Shown here in pieces: positions 31,372 to 39,292 of a stretch of 45,211 bases of DNA. The notes under the pieces were generated by a model that did no database searches, had not been told where the DNA came from, and saw nothing but the letters and a program-made list of their open reading frames with translations. How positions within the stretch are numbered: position 1 is the first letter of the stretch; every line of letters begins with the position of its first letter. The DNA is taken from NCBI RefSeq assembly GCF_005889715.1, contig NZ_VCKW01000041.1, forward strand, positions 1 to 45,211. Reading direction: 5' to 3'. The position numbers were made by a program, and so were the translations under genes. The stretch comes from Actinomadura soli. GTDB taxonomy: Bacteria; Actinomycetota; Actinomycetes; Streptosporangiales; Streptosporangiaceae.

Positions 31372-33291
31372 TCAGTGGCGGAGCTCGTGTGCGGCGTCCT
31401 GCTTCGCCCACTTCTGCACATCGGCCCAGCGCAGGCGCAGAGGGCCTCGGTGGGTGATGGCCTGCCACAATGCGCTGCCGCTACCGGGATCGATCGCTGG
31501 TTGGAAGCCGCGGTGGGAGCATACGGCGATCCGAACCAGCGCGTCATACAGGACGCCGGGGCCGTGGCCGTCGTAGCCGAAGGCGAAGGTGTCCCCGTCC
31601 CGACGGTCGGGCAGCAGCGGAACCGGCTCCGCGCGGACGCCGTCAGCGGTGGTGGTCAGGGCGAGAACAGGCTGACCGCCGCTCTCCTCATCGTTGTCGG
31701 GGTCGGCGGCGATGACCGTGCTGGCGTTCCACTCGGTGGGCCACCCGACCGGCCACTCGGCATGCCAGTAGGGCACATCGGCGCGAGGGCCGCCGTCGAA
31801 CAGGCACACCAGGCGCCCGGCGTAGTCGACCAGCAGTTCGCGTACCTGGTCGGCGGGCCGTCCGTTCAGCAGTCGGTGGCCTCGCCGGGTGCGCAGCACG
31901 TCCTTAGGGGCCGGGTGCGGGGTGAGGCCCTCGCGCCACTGCTGGGCGGCTACGCCCGCCAGGTCGCCGGACTCGATCACGCAGGTGTCGACCGCCAGCT
32001 GTGGGTGGTGGGTCTCGGCGGCGACTGCCAGCAGCGCGACCGCGTGTTCGTAGGCCGGGCCCTCGGGCGCGGTCTTGGTGTCGGCGGGCAGTTCGGCTTC
32101 GGTCTGCCGCAGCTCGATCAGCTCGGCGCGGATCTGCGTCGGGTCCAGGTCGCGCGGGGACGGCAGCGCGGCGGTCGCGGTCTCCAGGTGCAGGGGCAGC
32201 TCGGGGTTGGCGGGCCGCGCGGCCAGGTACCAGCCGTCGCCGCGCACCGGCTGGGCGTCCAGGACGCGGCGCACCGCGGCGCGCATGTCGGCGGCGTCGG
32301 CGGCCAGCAGCGCGAACGCGGCCGGGAAGTGCTCGGCCATGTCGGCGGTGTGGGCGGCCTGCAGCCGGTCGAGGGTGGCCGGCCAGGGGGTGATGCGGTC
32401 GGGGATGGTCAGGGTGCCGTGGTAGGCGCGGGCCCGTTCCAGCACTGCGGGCAGCCGGGTGCCTGCCAGCCACTGCGGCAGGTCGACGCCCAGCACCCTT
32501 TTGAGCTGGGCGCAGGTCACCGGCCGACGTTCCTGGGCCCTGGGCTGCGGACGGGGCGGAGGCGCGGCCTCCTCCGGCGGTTGGACCCGGCCCAGCAGCC
32601 GAAGCGCGCGGTCACGCAAGGTCGGTTCGATCGCGTCGACCGGCATACCCGCGGTGTCCTGGGCCGCCGGTTCCGGATCGACGCGCAGCGTGAAGCAGGA
32701 CAGGATCGGCTCGTAGTCCTCCGACCAGGAGCCGAGGACGATCTCGGTGCCCGAGCCCGGTCCGTGCTGGACGGTGCGCTGGTACGGGCGGGGCAGCGAC
32801 CCGCCTAGATCGACCACCACGATGGTGTCGGACCAGAACCGCGGGGCGACCAGATCGGCGGCGACCAGCGCGTAGTCGCCGACCCAGGTCCAGCGGTCGG
32901 GCTCCTCGTCGGTGGGCATGATCACCACCAGGGGGCCGTGGTCGGTGCCGTAGACGGTGGCGTGCAACCGCATCGGCCGTCCGCCCGGCACCACCGGCCG
33001 GTCGACGAGGCCGCGGAAGCGGACCTCGGCCGGGCCGCTGACCGCAGGCGCCCTGAGCAGCCACAGGGCGCCCTCGTCGGCGGGGCGGCCCGTACTGGCG
33101 GCCCAGGCGTCGATCGTGTCGGGGTACCACAGCGGCCGGTGATCGGCGTCGTACTCGTCGGGGTCGGGCAGCCGGGAGGGCACCGCGCTGTACAACTTGC
33201 GGGCGTAGGAGTGGGTGATGCCCGCACGGCGAGCGAACTGGGCGAGGGTGTGCGGGGTCAGGCGGGGCCCGAGGGCGGGCGCTTCGGTCAC
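31372..33291 (-). CDS. large HTH protein of unknown function (about 640 aa)
   Basis: GTG 33291 follows CGGAGA at good spacing and is preferred; the frame is open to ATG 33354 (660 aa). Near the start is a MerR/excisionase-like HTH: LTPHTLAQFARRAGITHSYA, RKLYSAVPSRLPDPDEYD, PLWYPDTIDAWAA. The middle (about 100-260) is beta-rich. Residues of about 300-500 are helical, with an alanine-rich segment. Near the end is DTFAFGYDGHGPGVLYDALV, faintly like the DUF6166 motif of phage-borne proteins. A second large HTH protein (35121) and a third (39293) have the same general plan. No catalytic signature is visible. A replication or transfer-control role is only a guess. Confidence 0.65.
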   Translation of the reverse strand: MTEAPALGPRLTPHTLAQFARRAGITHSYARKLYSAVPSRLPDPDEYDADHRPLWYPDTIDAWAASTGRPADEGALWLLRAPAVSGPAEVRFRGLVDRPVVPGGRPMRLHATVYGTDHGPLVVIMPTDEEPDRWTWVGDYALVAADLVAPRFWSDTIVVVDLGGSLPRPYQRTVQHGPGSGTEIVLGSWSEDYEPILSCFTLRVDPEPAAQDTAGMPVDAIEPTLRDRALRLLGRVQPPEEAAPPPRPQPRAQERRPVTCAQLKRVLGVDLPQWLAGTRLPAVLERARAYHGTLTIPDRITPWPATLDRLQAAHTADMAEHFPAAFALLAADAADMRAAVRRVLDAQPVRGDGWYLAARPANPELPLHLETATAALPSPRDLDPTQIRAELIELRQTEAELPADTKTAPEGPAYEHAVALLAVAAETHHPQLAVDTCVIESGDLAGVAAQQWREGLTPHPAPKDVLRTRRGHRLLNGRPADQVRELLVDYAGRLVCLFDGGPRADVPYWHAEWPVGWPTEWNASTVIAADPDNDEESGGQPVLALTTTADGVRAEPVPLLPDRRDGDTFAFGYDGHGPGVLYDALVRIAVCSHRGFQPAIDPGSGSALWQAITHRGPLRLRWADVQKWAKQDAAHELRH

Positions 33292-33393
33292 GGCGCATCT
33301 CCGATCATCGCGGACCATCACTGTATCCCGCGAGTAGCGCTTTTTGTCCTTCATGGACTCATGTAGAGCGAACCAGTTTCAACCAGTGAGTAA

Positions 33394-33420
33394 GGTCCGG
33401 GAAGGTTCCCTTCCCGGACC
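33394..33420. promoter_or_regulatory. 12-bp perfect stem-loop upstream of the large HTH gene
   Basis: GGTCCGGGAAGG (33394-33405) and CCTTCCCGGACC (33409-33420) are perfect complements around TTC. AACCAG repeats flank it (at about 33371 and 33381), and CTGAAACCAGG follows. It lies about 105 bp upstream of GTG 33291, where a promoter or operator of the minus-strand gene should be. Confidence 0.55.
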
Positions 33421-34070
33421 TGAAACCAGGCGGTCGCCGACCACAGCCGTACTGCCCGGTCGATCACCCATAGAGAAGGTGGTTCAGCGGTCACCCGCCT
33501 ACATGGAGCCGAACCTCCGGGGTGTTGGCGCGGGAACGCACGGATCCGCGCTTGACCACGGATGGTGAGCGGAACCCCTGTCCAGCGGCGCCTCACGCGC
33601 CGCCGGGGCTGCCAGCCAGCCGGGCGCCCTGCGCCGGGAGCGCGGAACGCACGACCCGGGTCGTGGACGATCGAGCGAGGAGGAAAGATCGCCGCCCCGG
33701 CACGACCGGCGTCGAGCACCGAGGAGGCGGCCCGGCCGGGCCGCCGATCCGGCGCGCCGTTCCCCGGCCGGGGGTGGCGCGGCTTCGGGCGTCCACGACG
33801 AGGCGGCCGGCACGCTGGAGCGTCCCGCCGAGCGAAAAGCCGCAGCTCCAAGCGGTGGAACGTCGCGCGGAGCAATTCCTTGGCGGTCCTCGGCATGGCG
33901 CTAATCTTCAGATAGCAGGTCCTGCCCGCACTGTTTTCTGTGCCGATTCGCGCTCTCCCCCGTTCCCTTTCCGGTAAATTTCGTGGGGGGGTGAGGTCGC
34001 GCTGCTATCCGGCAGCCCTGCCGTCCCCTCCCGGCTCGCGCCGGGCGACTTGGAAGGGAGGTGGATAGGC
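33421..34070. other. 650 bp without a clear gene
   Basis: A minus-strand frame opens at ATG 33896 (MPRTAKELLRATFHRLELRL) but soon becomes arginine/proline-rich, without a ribosome-binding site; I do not call it. From about 33940 the composition becomes less GC-rich (CCGGTAAATTTCGTGGGGGG), probably the promoter region of the 53-aa peptide gene at 34071. Confidence 0.4.
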
Positions 34071-34232
34071 ATGCCAATTCGTGGGACGAAACGTCGCATT
34101 TGCCGCTTTTGCGGTGCGCTGCGCCAGTGGGCCGCGGCCCAAAACGCCCGATCCTGGGCGTTGGGCCTGGTCGTGGTCAACCTGATGATCGACACCGCTT
34201 GGAAGTTAACGGCCCTGCTGGGGGCCGCCTAG
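34071..34232 (+). CDS. 53-aa membrane peptide with a CxxC motif
   Basis: ATG 34071 is preceded by GGGAGGTG at 7-base spacing, a strong ribosome-binding site. The peptide has a basic start with a CRFC motif (MPIRGTKRRICRFCGALRQW), a short polar part (AAAQNARSW) and one hydrophobic helix (ALGLVVVNLMIDTAWKLTAL). A terminator-like hairpin overlaps the stop codon. It has the same length as the peptide at 17499-17660. No family known. Confidence 0.6.
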   Translation: MPIRGTKRRICRFCGALRQWAAAQNARSWALGLVVVNLMIDTAWKLTALLGAA

Positions 34233-34251
34233 TGAGTTAGGCGGCAGCCCC
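34221..34251 (+). terminator. hairpin overlapping the stop codon of the 53-aa peptide
   Basis: CCGCCTA (34225-34231) pairs with TAGGCGG (34238-34244), extended by GGGG/CCCC across a three-base bulge. It overlaps the TAG at 34230-34232. There is no T-tract. Confidence 0.5.
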
Positions 34252-35014
34252 AACAGGGTACCGGGGCGGCCGTTCGCAAGTTGACTTGCTCGGGTCCACA
34301 TCGCGGACGGTCGCTCCCCGTCAAAATGATGATATCAATCCTGACCCTGCCACACGCGAAAATAACCTGACCCTGCCGCGGGGATAAGCGGGATCTGCAC
34401 AAAATTTCAAAGTGCGTTATCTCTGAACAATATTAAGCGCGATCGGGACTTCACACTTTTGAAGCACCGCCATATCGCGCATTTTTCCTCCGAGTCACAT
34501 ATGAACCACGCATCGGCCAGGGGGATACGAGTCCCGCCGGTTTCGCGCATAGCGGGTCTCTCCGATATCCGGTTTTCCGATTTCGTCTTATGCGCCGATA
34601 AGGGAAGAGAACCGGAGAATGATTGACGCAGAAGCGCGGGGTCGGCGGGCGCTCCGGTGTTTAACGCCGGCAGCCCGGCCTGGCGTGGAACCCTCAACGC
34701 ATCCCACCACCAGACCACTCGATGATCTTGCTCGTGGCACTGCCCCTCGCCGTGCGGGGCTGAGCGGGCCGCTGCGGCCCACGACCTTCCCGGCATCCGC
34801 CAGTGCCAGTGGGCGCGCGTTCGGCCGCGAGCGGCCCGTACAGCGACACGATTCGGACGCAACCAAGATCAAATTTGCTGAAACGAGCCCACACGCGGCC
34901 CCAAGCGTCACCCTCCGTGACACTGCCCGGCCAATCTGAACCTCCGCCCGTGGAGCGCGTCCAGGCGTACGCCCGCCACAGATGGCCATGAGCCAGCATG
35001 CCTGTCGTTCGACC
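34252..35014. other. non-coding stretch with a relatively AT-rich core
   Basis: From about 34320 to 34620 the DNA is clearly richer in A and T than anywhere else nearby (for example AAAATGATGATATCAA, CAAAATTTCAAAG, GAACAATATTAAG). CCTGACCCTGCC occurs twice, at about 34340 and 34368. A 47-aa minus-strand frame starting at ATG 34547 (MRETGGTRIPLADAWFICDS) has GGAGAG upstream and is possible but unproven. An AT-rich core with repeats between large HTH genes would suit a replication origin or a transfer/attachment region. From 34640 onward nothing is recognised. Confidence 0.4.
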
Positions 35015-35053
35015 GTCATTCACCACCGTGGGAGCTGTTCCTGGGTGAATGAC
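35015..35053. promoter_or_regulatory. inverted repeat upstream of the large HTH gene at 35121
   Basis: GTCATTCACC (35015-35024) and GGTGAATGAC (35044-35053) are perfect complements separated by 19 bp. Centres are about two helical turns apart, suiting a dimer pair on one DNA face. The repeat ends 68 bp before the ATG at 35121, so it is a likely operator, possibly for that gene's own HTH product. Confidence 0.5.
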
Positions 35054-35120
35054 CGCCACCGTGCCATGCCCTGTTCTACAGTCGGGAGCCCGCCCGTCAG
35101 CCGCGCCGAGGTGAGCACCC

Positions 35121-37115
35121 ATGCCAGAGGCTCCGCCGTCAGATCCGTCCAGCCGGGACGAGCTCGCGCGCCCCGGCCCCCACTCCGCTGCACCGCCAGC
35201 GGAGCGGCCCGGGGCGCCGGGACCGGAACCGCTGTGGGGGCTCGGGCAGATCGCCACCTATCTGGGCTGCGGCAAGGAGACCGTGCGCGGCTGGTGGCAG
35301 GCGGCCCGGGCGCGCGCCGCCGATCCCACCGCCGCCGCGGCCGCGGACGCGCTGCCGCCGCCGAACTTCCTGATACCGAACGACCCCGGCGGCATCGCTG
35401 GGTTCTTCGCGCCGCCCACTCCCGGGCCCGCCGTCCCGGCGGCCTTGCCGTGGTGGACCGTGGAGCGGGTCCGGCCGCTGTGGCGGCCGCCGGTGATCGT
35501 CGCGTGGGCGCTTACCACCGGCCGCACCACCACCGACGGCGCCCCGGGCTGGGAGCGGCTGCCGATCCCGATGTTCGCCGACCTTCCCGCCCTGCCCGCT
35601 GCGCTGCCGCGGGTGCTCGATGCGGTGGTGCAGCTGCCGCCCCGGCGGCCCGGCGGCGGCCGCGCCTTCACCGTGCACCTGCGGATCTGGGAGGGCCCGC
35701 TGCCATCCGGGCCCGGCGCGGACCCCACGCCGCCGCGCACCGTGGTGCTGCTCAGCCCGGCCGACGGACCGCCGCCGCCCCTGCCCCACGCCGAGGACCT
35801 GGCCGCCCGGATCCTGGCCGCCGGGCACCTGACCGCGCGGCAGGCCCGCCGCGCGCTGTGGTTCCTGCAAGGGGAGCAGCTGCCCGAATCGCAGCCGGAC
35901 GGCGCCGTGGCGCTACGGACGCCGGTGCACTACCTCAGCTTCGCCGTCCAGCCCGCCGGCGACGACGAACCCGACGATTCGAGCGCCGACGGCCCCACGA
36001 CGGACGCCCCGCCGACGCCGGCCGGGCTCGGGCACCGGGGGGCGGTCGCACTGGAGCGGCGGCTGGACGGCGCGCCCGCCGGGCCGCTGCGCTCACCGCG
36101 GCTGTTGCCCGCCGCCCTGGAGCACATCGACCACCTGGTCGGTGAACGCGTCGAGGTCTACCCCGAGGGCACCTGCACCGCCGACACCATCGCCCGCTAC
36201 GCGGCCGGACCACGCCCGGTCCCGCTGGCCTGGGACCCCGCCGAGCTCGCCGCGGACCTGGCCCACCTGCCCATCCTGGCCGCCGCCCACCCCACCGGCG
36301 CCCCGGCCACCGCGGACACTGCGGGCGCCACGGGCGCGGAGGCCTACCGCGCGGCGGTCTACCGCGCCGCCGCGCACTGGGTCGCCGCGCACGCCGAACA
36401 GTCCCGCCGGGAGTACCGGCTCGCGCTGCCCGGCCTCGACCGCGACGCGGTGCATCGCCAGCCCCCGCAGATCGAGCCGGAGCTGAACGAACTACTGGAG
36501 AATGTGCTCGCTGACACCGAGGAGCACCCCTACGGCATCGGGATCCTGCTGCGCGACCTGACCGCCGTGCGGCACCTGCTGACCCCGCCCGGCCACCAGC
36601 ACGCTGACCCCGCCGACGACGTTGCGGACGACGTTGCGGATGACCGCACGCCCGTTCCAGACCCCCAGGACGCGCTCGCGGCGGCGCTCCGGCACGCGGC
36701 CGACCGGATCGGACGGCAATACCACCAGGTGGCCGCATACATCGCTGAGCACCACGCCCTCCCGGCCCGCCTCCCCGACGGCAGTTCTCCCAGGCCCGAC
36801 CCCGACGCCGGGAACCAGGAGCCGGCCACCTACCTGGACACGGTGTCGTGGTGGGGGCCCAAAGCCGAGGACCGCGATGCCGCGCGACTACTGGCCGGAT
36901 TGTTCTTCGACCACGAGCGCGCCACCGGGCTCCGGCACGGTTACGACCCGTTCGGCCGCCCGGTCGTGCACTGCGCCGCCGCGCGCGCGTTCGCCGTGCA
37001 ATGGCCGACCGCTACCGCGCCCGCCGCGGATCAGCCGATCACCCATGTCTACCGGCCGTTGCCAGACGGGCGCGTCGATCTGATACCGCTCGGTGATCAG
37101 AGGCATCCTCTCTAA
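35121..37115 (+). CDS. large HTH protein of unknown function (664 aa)
   Basis: A 664-aa protein whose N-terminal 40 residues are proline-rich and disordered. An excisionase/MerR-like HTH follows at about 38-65 (LWGLGQIATYLGCGKETVRG, WWQAARARAA). A segment PWWTVERVRPLWRPPVIVAW then ALTTGR mirrors the WYPDTIDAWAASTGR segment of the protein at 31372. The middle is rich in alanine and proline; residues of about 400-530 are helical. Near the C-terminus is RLLAGLFFDHERATGLRHGY, then DPFGRPVVHCAAARAFAVQW. I recognise no enzyme. The two genes are divergent, 1.8 kb apart, around the 53-aa peptide and the AT-rich core. A plasmid or element maintenance role is possible. Confidence 0.65.
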   Translation: MPEAPPSDPSSRDELARPGPHSAAPPAERPGAPGPEPLWGLGQIATYLGCGKETVRGWWQAARARAADPTAAAAADALPPPNFLIPNDPGGIAGFFAPPTPGPAVPAALPWWTVERVRPLWRPPVIVAWALTTGRTTTDGAPGWERLPIPMFADLPALPAALPRVLDAVVQLPPRRPGGGRAFTVHLRIWEGPLPSGPGADPTPPRTVVLLSPADGPPPPLPHAEDLAARILAAGHLTARQARRALWFLQGEQLPESQPDGAVALRTPVHYLSFAVQPAGDDEPDDSSADGPTTDAPPTPAGLGHRGAVALERRLDGAPAGPLRSPRLLPAALEHIDHLVGERVEVYPEGTCTADTIARYAAGPRPVPLAWDPAELAADLAHLPILAAAHPTGAPATADTAGATGAEAYRAAVYRAAAHWVAAHAEQSRREYRLALPGLDRDAVHRQPPQIEPELNELLENVLADTEEHPYGIGILLRDLTAVRHLLTPPGHQHADPADDVADDVADDRTPVPDPQDALAAALRHAADRIGRQYHQVAAYIAEHHALPARLPDGSSPRPDPDAGNQEPATYLDTVSWWGPKAEDRDAARLLAGLFFDHERATGLRHGYDPFGRPVVHCAAARAFAVQWPTATAPAADQPITHVYRPLPDGRVDLIPLGDQRHPL

Positions 37116-37266
37116 CGATCATGGGACGAACCGCAAACGAAACCGCTCCCACAACAGCAACCATGACCAGGTCACGGGGCTGGCTCCGCCACCATCCTCC
37201 GACCTTTCAATGCGAGCCTCGGACCTTGTGCGGCACTCGCGTGGTTTCGTCCGTGTCTAGCTTCCG

Positions 37267-37695
37267 GTGGCCGCAACCACTCGCGCGTATCCGCTGGCCG
37301 TACTGGTTGACCGGGATCGATTCGGGCATCGTTCCCCCGTGCCGACCTATGATCGGTTCCGCAATGACGTGACCCACCTTCAATCCGTCCATCCAGATGT
37401 CGAGCTGCATCTCGTCTGGACGGGTCCCGGTGAGCCGGTCACCGTCGACCTGGTCCGCACGCTGCCCGACGTGCGCAACCGTGGCCTGGCCGAGGCGGCG
37501 CTACGTGACGTGACCGCGCTCGCCGACGCGTGGGGCGTCCCGCTGCGCCTGGTGGTCGAACCGGTCCGCGGCGACCAGGACGTCGATCCCGCGCGGCTCA
37601 TCCGCTGGTACACCCGACATGGGTTCCTCATCACAGACGCACGAGACCGGGACCGCGCACCGATCATGGAGCGTCCGGTATCCGAACATCCTTAG
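37267..37695 (+). CDS. GNAT-like acetyltransferase domain protein
   Basis: A 142-aa protein. TVDLVRTLPDVRNRGLAEAA, LRDVTALADAWGVPLRLVVE and RLIRWYTRHGFLITD follow the GNAT pattern: acetyl-CoA loop RxxGL, helix, strand, then a WYxRxGF motif. The first 50 residues are less typical. GTG 37267 or GTG 37339 may be the start; neither has a strong ribosome-binding site. Substrate unknown. Confidence 0.7.
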   Translation: MAATTRAYPLAVLVDRDRFGHRSPVPTYDRFRNDVTHLQSVHPDVELHLVWTGPGEPVTVDLVRTLPDVRNRGLAEAALRDVTALADAWGVPLRLVVEPVRGDQDVDPARLIRWYTRHGFLITDARDRDRAPIMERPVSEHP

Positions 37696-37971
37696 CCGCC
37701 GGGGGATGGCACCAAATCTCCGCGCTGCGGGCGGACGCTGGGTCGGCGGCGGCCGGGGACCGGGTCAGCAGAGGCCAGCGTGGCGACATCAGGCTGCGAG
37801 TTTGAGTCTCGACACCGGTGTTAGCGACCGTGGCACCTGCTACAAGTCCACAACCGACAGGAGCCACCGAAGATCACTAGTCGGCAGGGCCGGCATCGCG
37901 TTTTCGCGCGGAAACCGTACGGCCGGGCCGCGCGTCCTACCGTGGATCTTCTTGCCCGAAGGGAGCCAGCC

Positions 37972-38244
37972 GTGCCGAACCGGTACCGCCGCGAGCGCGC
38001 CGCCGCCACGGCGTTCGTCGTCTGGGTTGCAGTGCTGTCGGTGCTGGTCGGCTACGCCGACACCGGCCCCGAACAGGCCGCCGCGCTCGCCCTGGCCGCC
38101 CTCACCGCCGCCGCCCCGCCCCTGGCAGCTTCAAAAAAACCTGAAACCCGAACAATGAGTTCGGGGTCTCCAATCTTGCGGCACGACATGAGCGCATCGG
38201 CCTGCGCTTGCTCGGCAAGCGCAGGGGGCAGCAGTTCGCCATGA
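37972..38244 (+). CDS. small membrane protein, intact relative of 865-1076
   Basis: GTG 37972 follows GAAGGGAG. The first 55 residues are convincing: basic start (PNRYRRERAAATAFVVWVA), one hydrophobic helix through VLSVLVGYADTGPEQ and a second alanine-rich helix (AAALALAALTAAAPPLAA). The rest of the frame (to 38244) runs through a terminator on the other strand and is probably not native, so a one-base shift near the A-run 38133-38139 may hide the true end. Function unknown. Confidence 0.5.
   Translation: MPNRYRRERAAATAFVVWVAVLSVLVGYADTGPEQAAALALAALTAAAPPLAASKKPETRTMSSGSPILRHDMSASACACSASAGGSSSP
38133..38168 (-). terminator. Rho-independent terminator, minus strand
   Basis: Read on the minus strand, ACCCCGAAC, a five-base loop and GTTCGGGT form a stem with one G-T pair, followed by TTCAGGTTTTTTT. 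The seven-T tract makes this a strong terminator for transcription coming from the gene at 38413-38799. It may also slow the plus-strand gene at 37972. Confidence 0.7.
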
Positions 38245-38412
38245 CGCCGAAACCGCTTGCGCCAGCACGCGCGCGCCGGGCGCCGGTTCCGGGGGCGTCG
38301 CCGACCCGGGCGCCTGCCGCACTGCCAGTGGCGTGCCCGGTGGATCGTCGTCGGGAACTCGCCGCGGCCCTGTCCCGGGGTCAGCCGGGCCGGGACGCGA
38401 GGCTGCTGGTTC

Positions 38413-38799
38413 TCAGGCCCGGGGCGTGTCCTCGAACACCTCGGCCACCGCGAAGGCGGCCTGGGCGACCGGGGCGAGGCGCGTGATCTGCTCGGCCACC
38501 TCGTGCAGCAGCACTCCCGCCAGGTACTGGAGCTGCTCGTGGTCGCGGCTGTCGGGTGGCAGGTCGGGCTGGTCAGGGACCTGCTCGGCGACCTCGAGCA
38601 GATGCGCAGCCAGGAACGGCAGCGCGGCAGCGCTCCAGCCGTGCTCCTGGAATTCCTCGGCCCGTGGGTGGTGGTCACCGACCGCCGATGCGGTGCCGGT
38701 AGGGGAGCCCCGTCGGGGTAGGTAACGGCTCGGGCGGCCAGACCGTACAGTTGCAAGCCCGAACAGCGACGGCGTCACCGCAGTAGTGAGGGAGTGCAC
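38413..38799 (-). CDS. hypothetical helical protein, start uncertain
   Basis: The convincing part is residues of about 42-128: DHHPRAEEFQEHGWSAAALP, FLAAHLLEVAEQVPDQPDLP, LQYLAGVLLHEVAEQITRLA and AQAAFAVAEVFEDTPRA. The first 40 residues in this frame are poor. Another frame just upstream reads LQLYGLAARAVTYPDGAPLP, which looks like the natural start, so a frameshift near 38690 is possible. The protein is soluble, acidic and helical. No family known. A terminator for this strand lies at 38133-38168. Confidence 0.45.
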   Translation of the reverse strand: MHSLTTAVTPSLFGLATVRSGRPSRYLPRRGSPTGTASAVGDHHPRAEEFQEHGWSAAALPFLAAHLLEVAEQVPDQPDLPPDSRDHEQLQYLAGVLLHEVAEQITRLAPVAQAAFAVAEVFEDTPRA

Positions 38800-38815
38800 G
38801 CCACGGCTCTTGCCC

Positions 38816-38837
38816 GGTGGCGCCTTGCAACGCCACC
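38816..38837. repeat. 7-bp hairpin and repeated TTGCAACG
   Basis: GGTGGCG (38816-38822) pairs with CGCCACC (38831-38837). TTGCAACG occurs at 38825 and again at 38841. It lies in the 134-bp gap before the small minus-strand gene's end. Confidence 0.3.
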
Positions 38838-38933
38838 CGGTTGCAACGACTCATGAAACGAGATCCGGCCAGGTCGTCCCACCGGCCGCCGGGTCTTTCG
38901 CAGGCGACCGCCTACGAAACACCTCGGAGAGGC

Positions 38934-39110
38934 TCACCCGTCTTCGTCGCCTTCCCGCGCCGAGCGCTCCTCCTCGGCTTCACGACGGTCGGCCGACGAC
39001 TGAGCCCGGGAATCGAACCCGCTGGCCGCAGTCGGGCTGTCGGGATTCCTCGCACCGGCCGATTGAATCCGCGCCGCCGCGTCCTTGTCCATCTCCGTGT
39101 GCTTGCCCAT
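38934..39110 (-). CDS. small acidic hydrophilic protein (SMP-like)
   Basis: ATG 39110 follows AAGAAG; an in-frame GTG at 39116 is possible. The 58-aa peptide reads MGKHTEMDKDAAARIQSAGA and later SGFDSRAQSSADRREAEEER. The pattern MTxDAAxRIQxAxxK...FxxRAQSAAD is a widespread short hydrophilic protein type, often compared with plant seed maturation proteins. Function is unknown; stress protection is sometimes assumed. The middle of this gene resembles a tRNA T-arm by chance. Confidence 0.65.
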   Translation of the reverse strand: MGKHTEMDKDAAARIQSAGARNPDSPTAASGFDSRAQSSADRREAEEERSAREGDEDG

Positions 39111-39135
39111 GACCACTTCTTACCCGCGGGCACCG

Positions 39136-39155
39136 CCCCCCGGCTGGCCGGGGGG
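39136..39155. repeat. very stable GC hairpin between divergent genes
   Basis: CCCCCCGG and CCGGGGGG enclose CTGG. It lies between the minus-strand small gene (start 39110) and the plus-strand gene at 39293, so it is in a promoter-containing region and may insulate the two units. Confidence 0.4.
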
Positions 39156-39228
39156 TGCGTTCGGAAGAAGCCTGCGCCGTGAACGTCGTGCGCACGGTGC
39201 CTCTGCCGACGTGGGCCCCCTCTCGGGG

Positions 39229-39274
39229 AATGCTGTAGCACTGAAGCGGGTACGCTGTAGATAGCTACAGCATT
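39229..39274. promoter_or_regulatory. CTGTAG/CTACAG operator cluster ahead of 39293
   Basis: AATGCTGTAGC (39229-39239) is a perfect inverted match to GCTACAGCATT (39264-39274). Inside it a second palindrome, GCTGTAG-ATAG-CTACAGC (39254-39271), uses the same half-site. So three CTGTAG half-sites lie within 46 bp, ending 18 bp before the ATG at 39293, overlapping where the -10 region should be. Repeated, overlapping half-sites suggest cooperative repression. GntR-type repressors in actinomycete plasmids use sites of this style, but the factor here is not identified. Confidence 0.65.
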
Positions 39275-39292
39275 CTCGCTGAGGGGATCTCA

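Noticed and set aside
31216..32808. 530-codon plus-strand frame opposite the large HTH gene at 31372.
   Set aside because: Glycine-, valine- and arginine-rich composition typical of an antisense shadow, and no ribosome-binding site or domain.
33500..33896. Minus-strand gene starting at ATG 33896.
   Set aside because: No ribosome-binding site, low-complexity arginine/proline composition after 30 residues, and no recognisable domain.
39000..39035. Possible tRNA 3' end: GCGGGTTCGATTCCCGG on the minus strand looks like a T-arm.
   Set aside because: No acceptor, D or anticodon arms can be built around it, and the bases encode a conserved part (SGFDSRAQSSAD) of the small acidic protein at 38934-39110.
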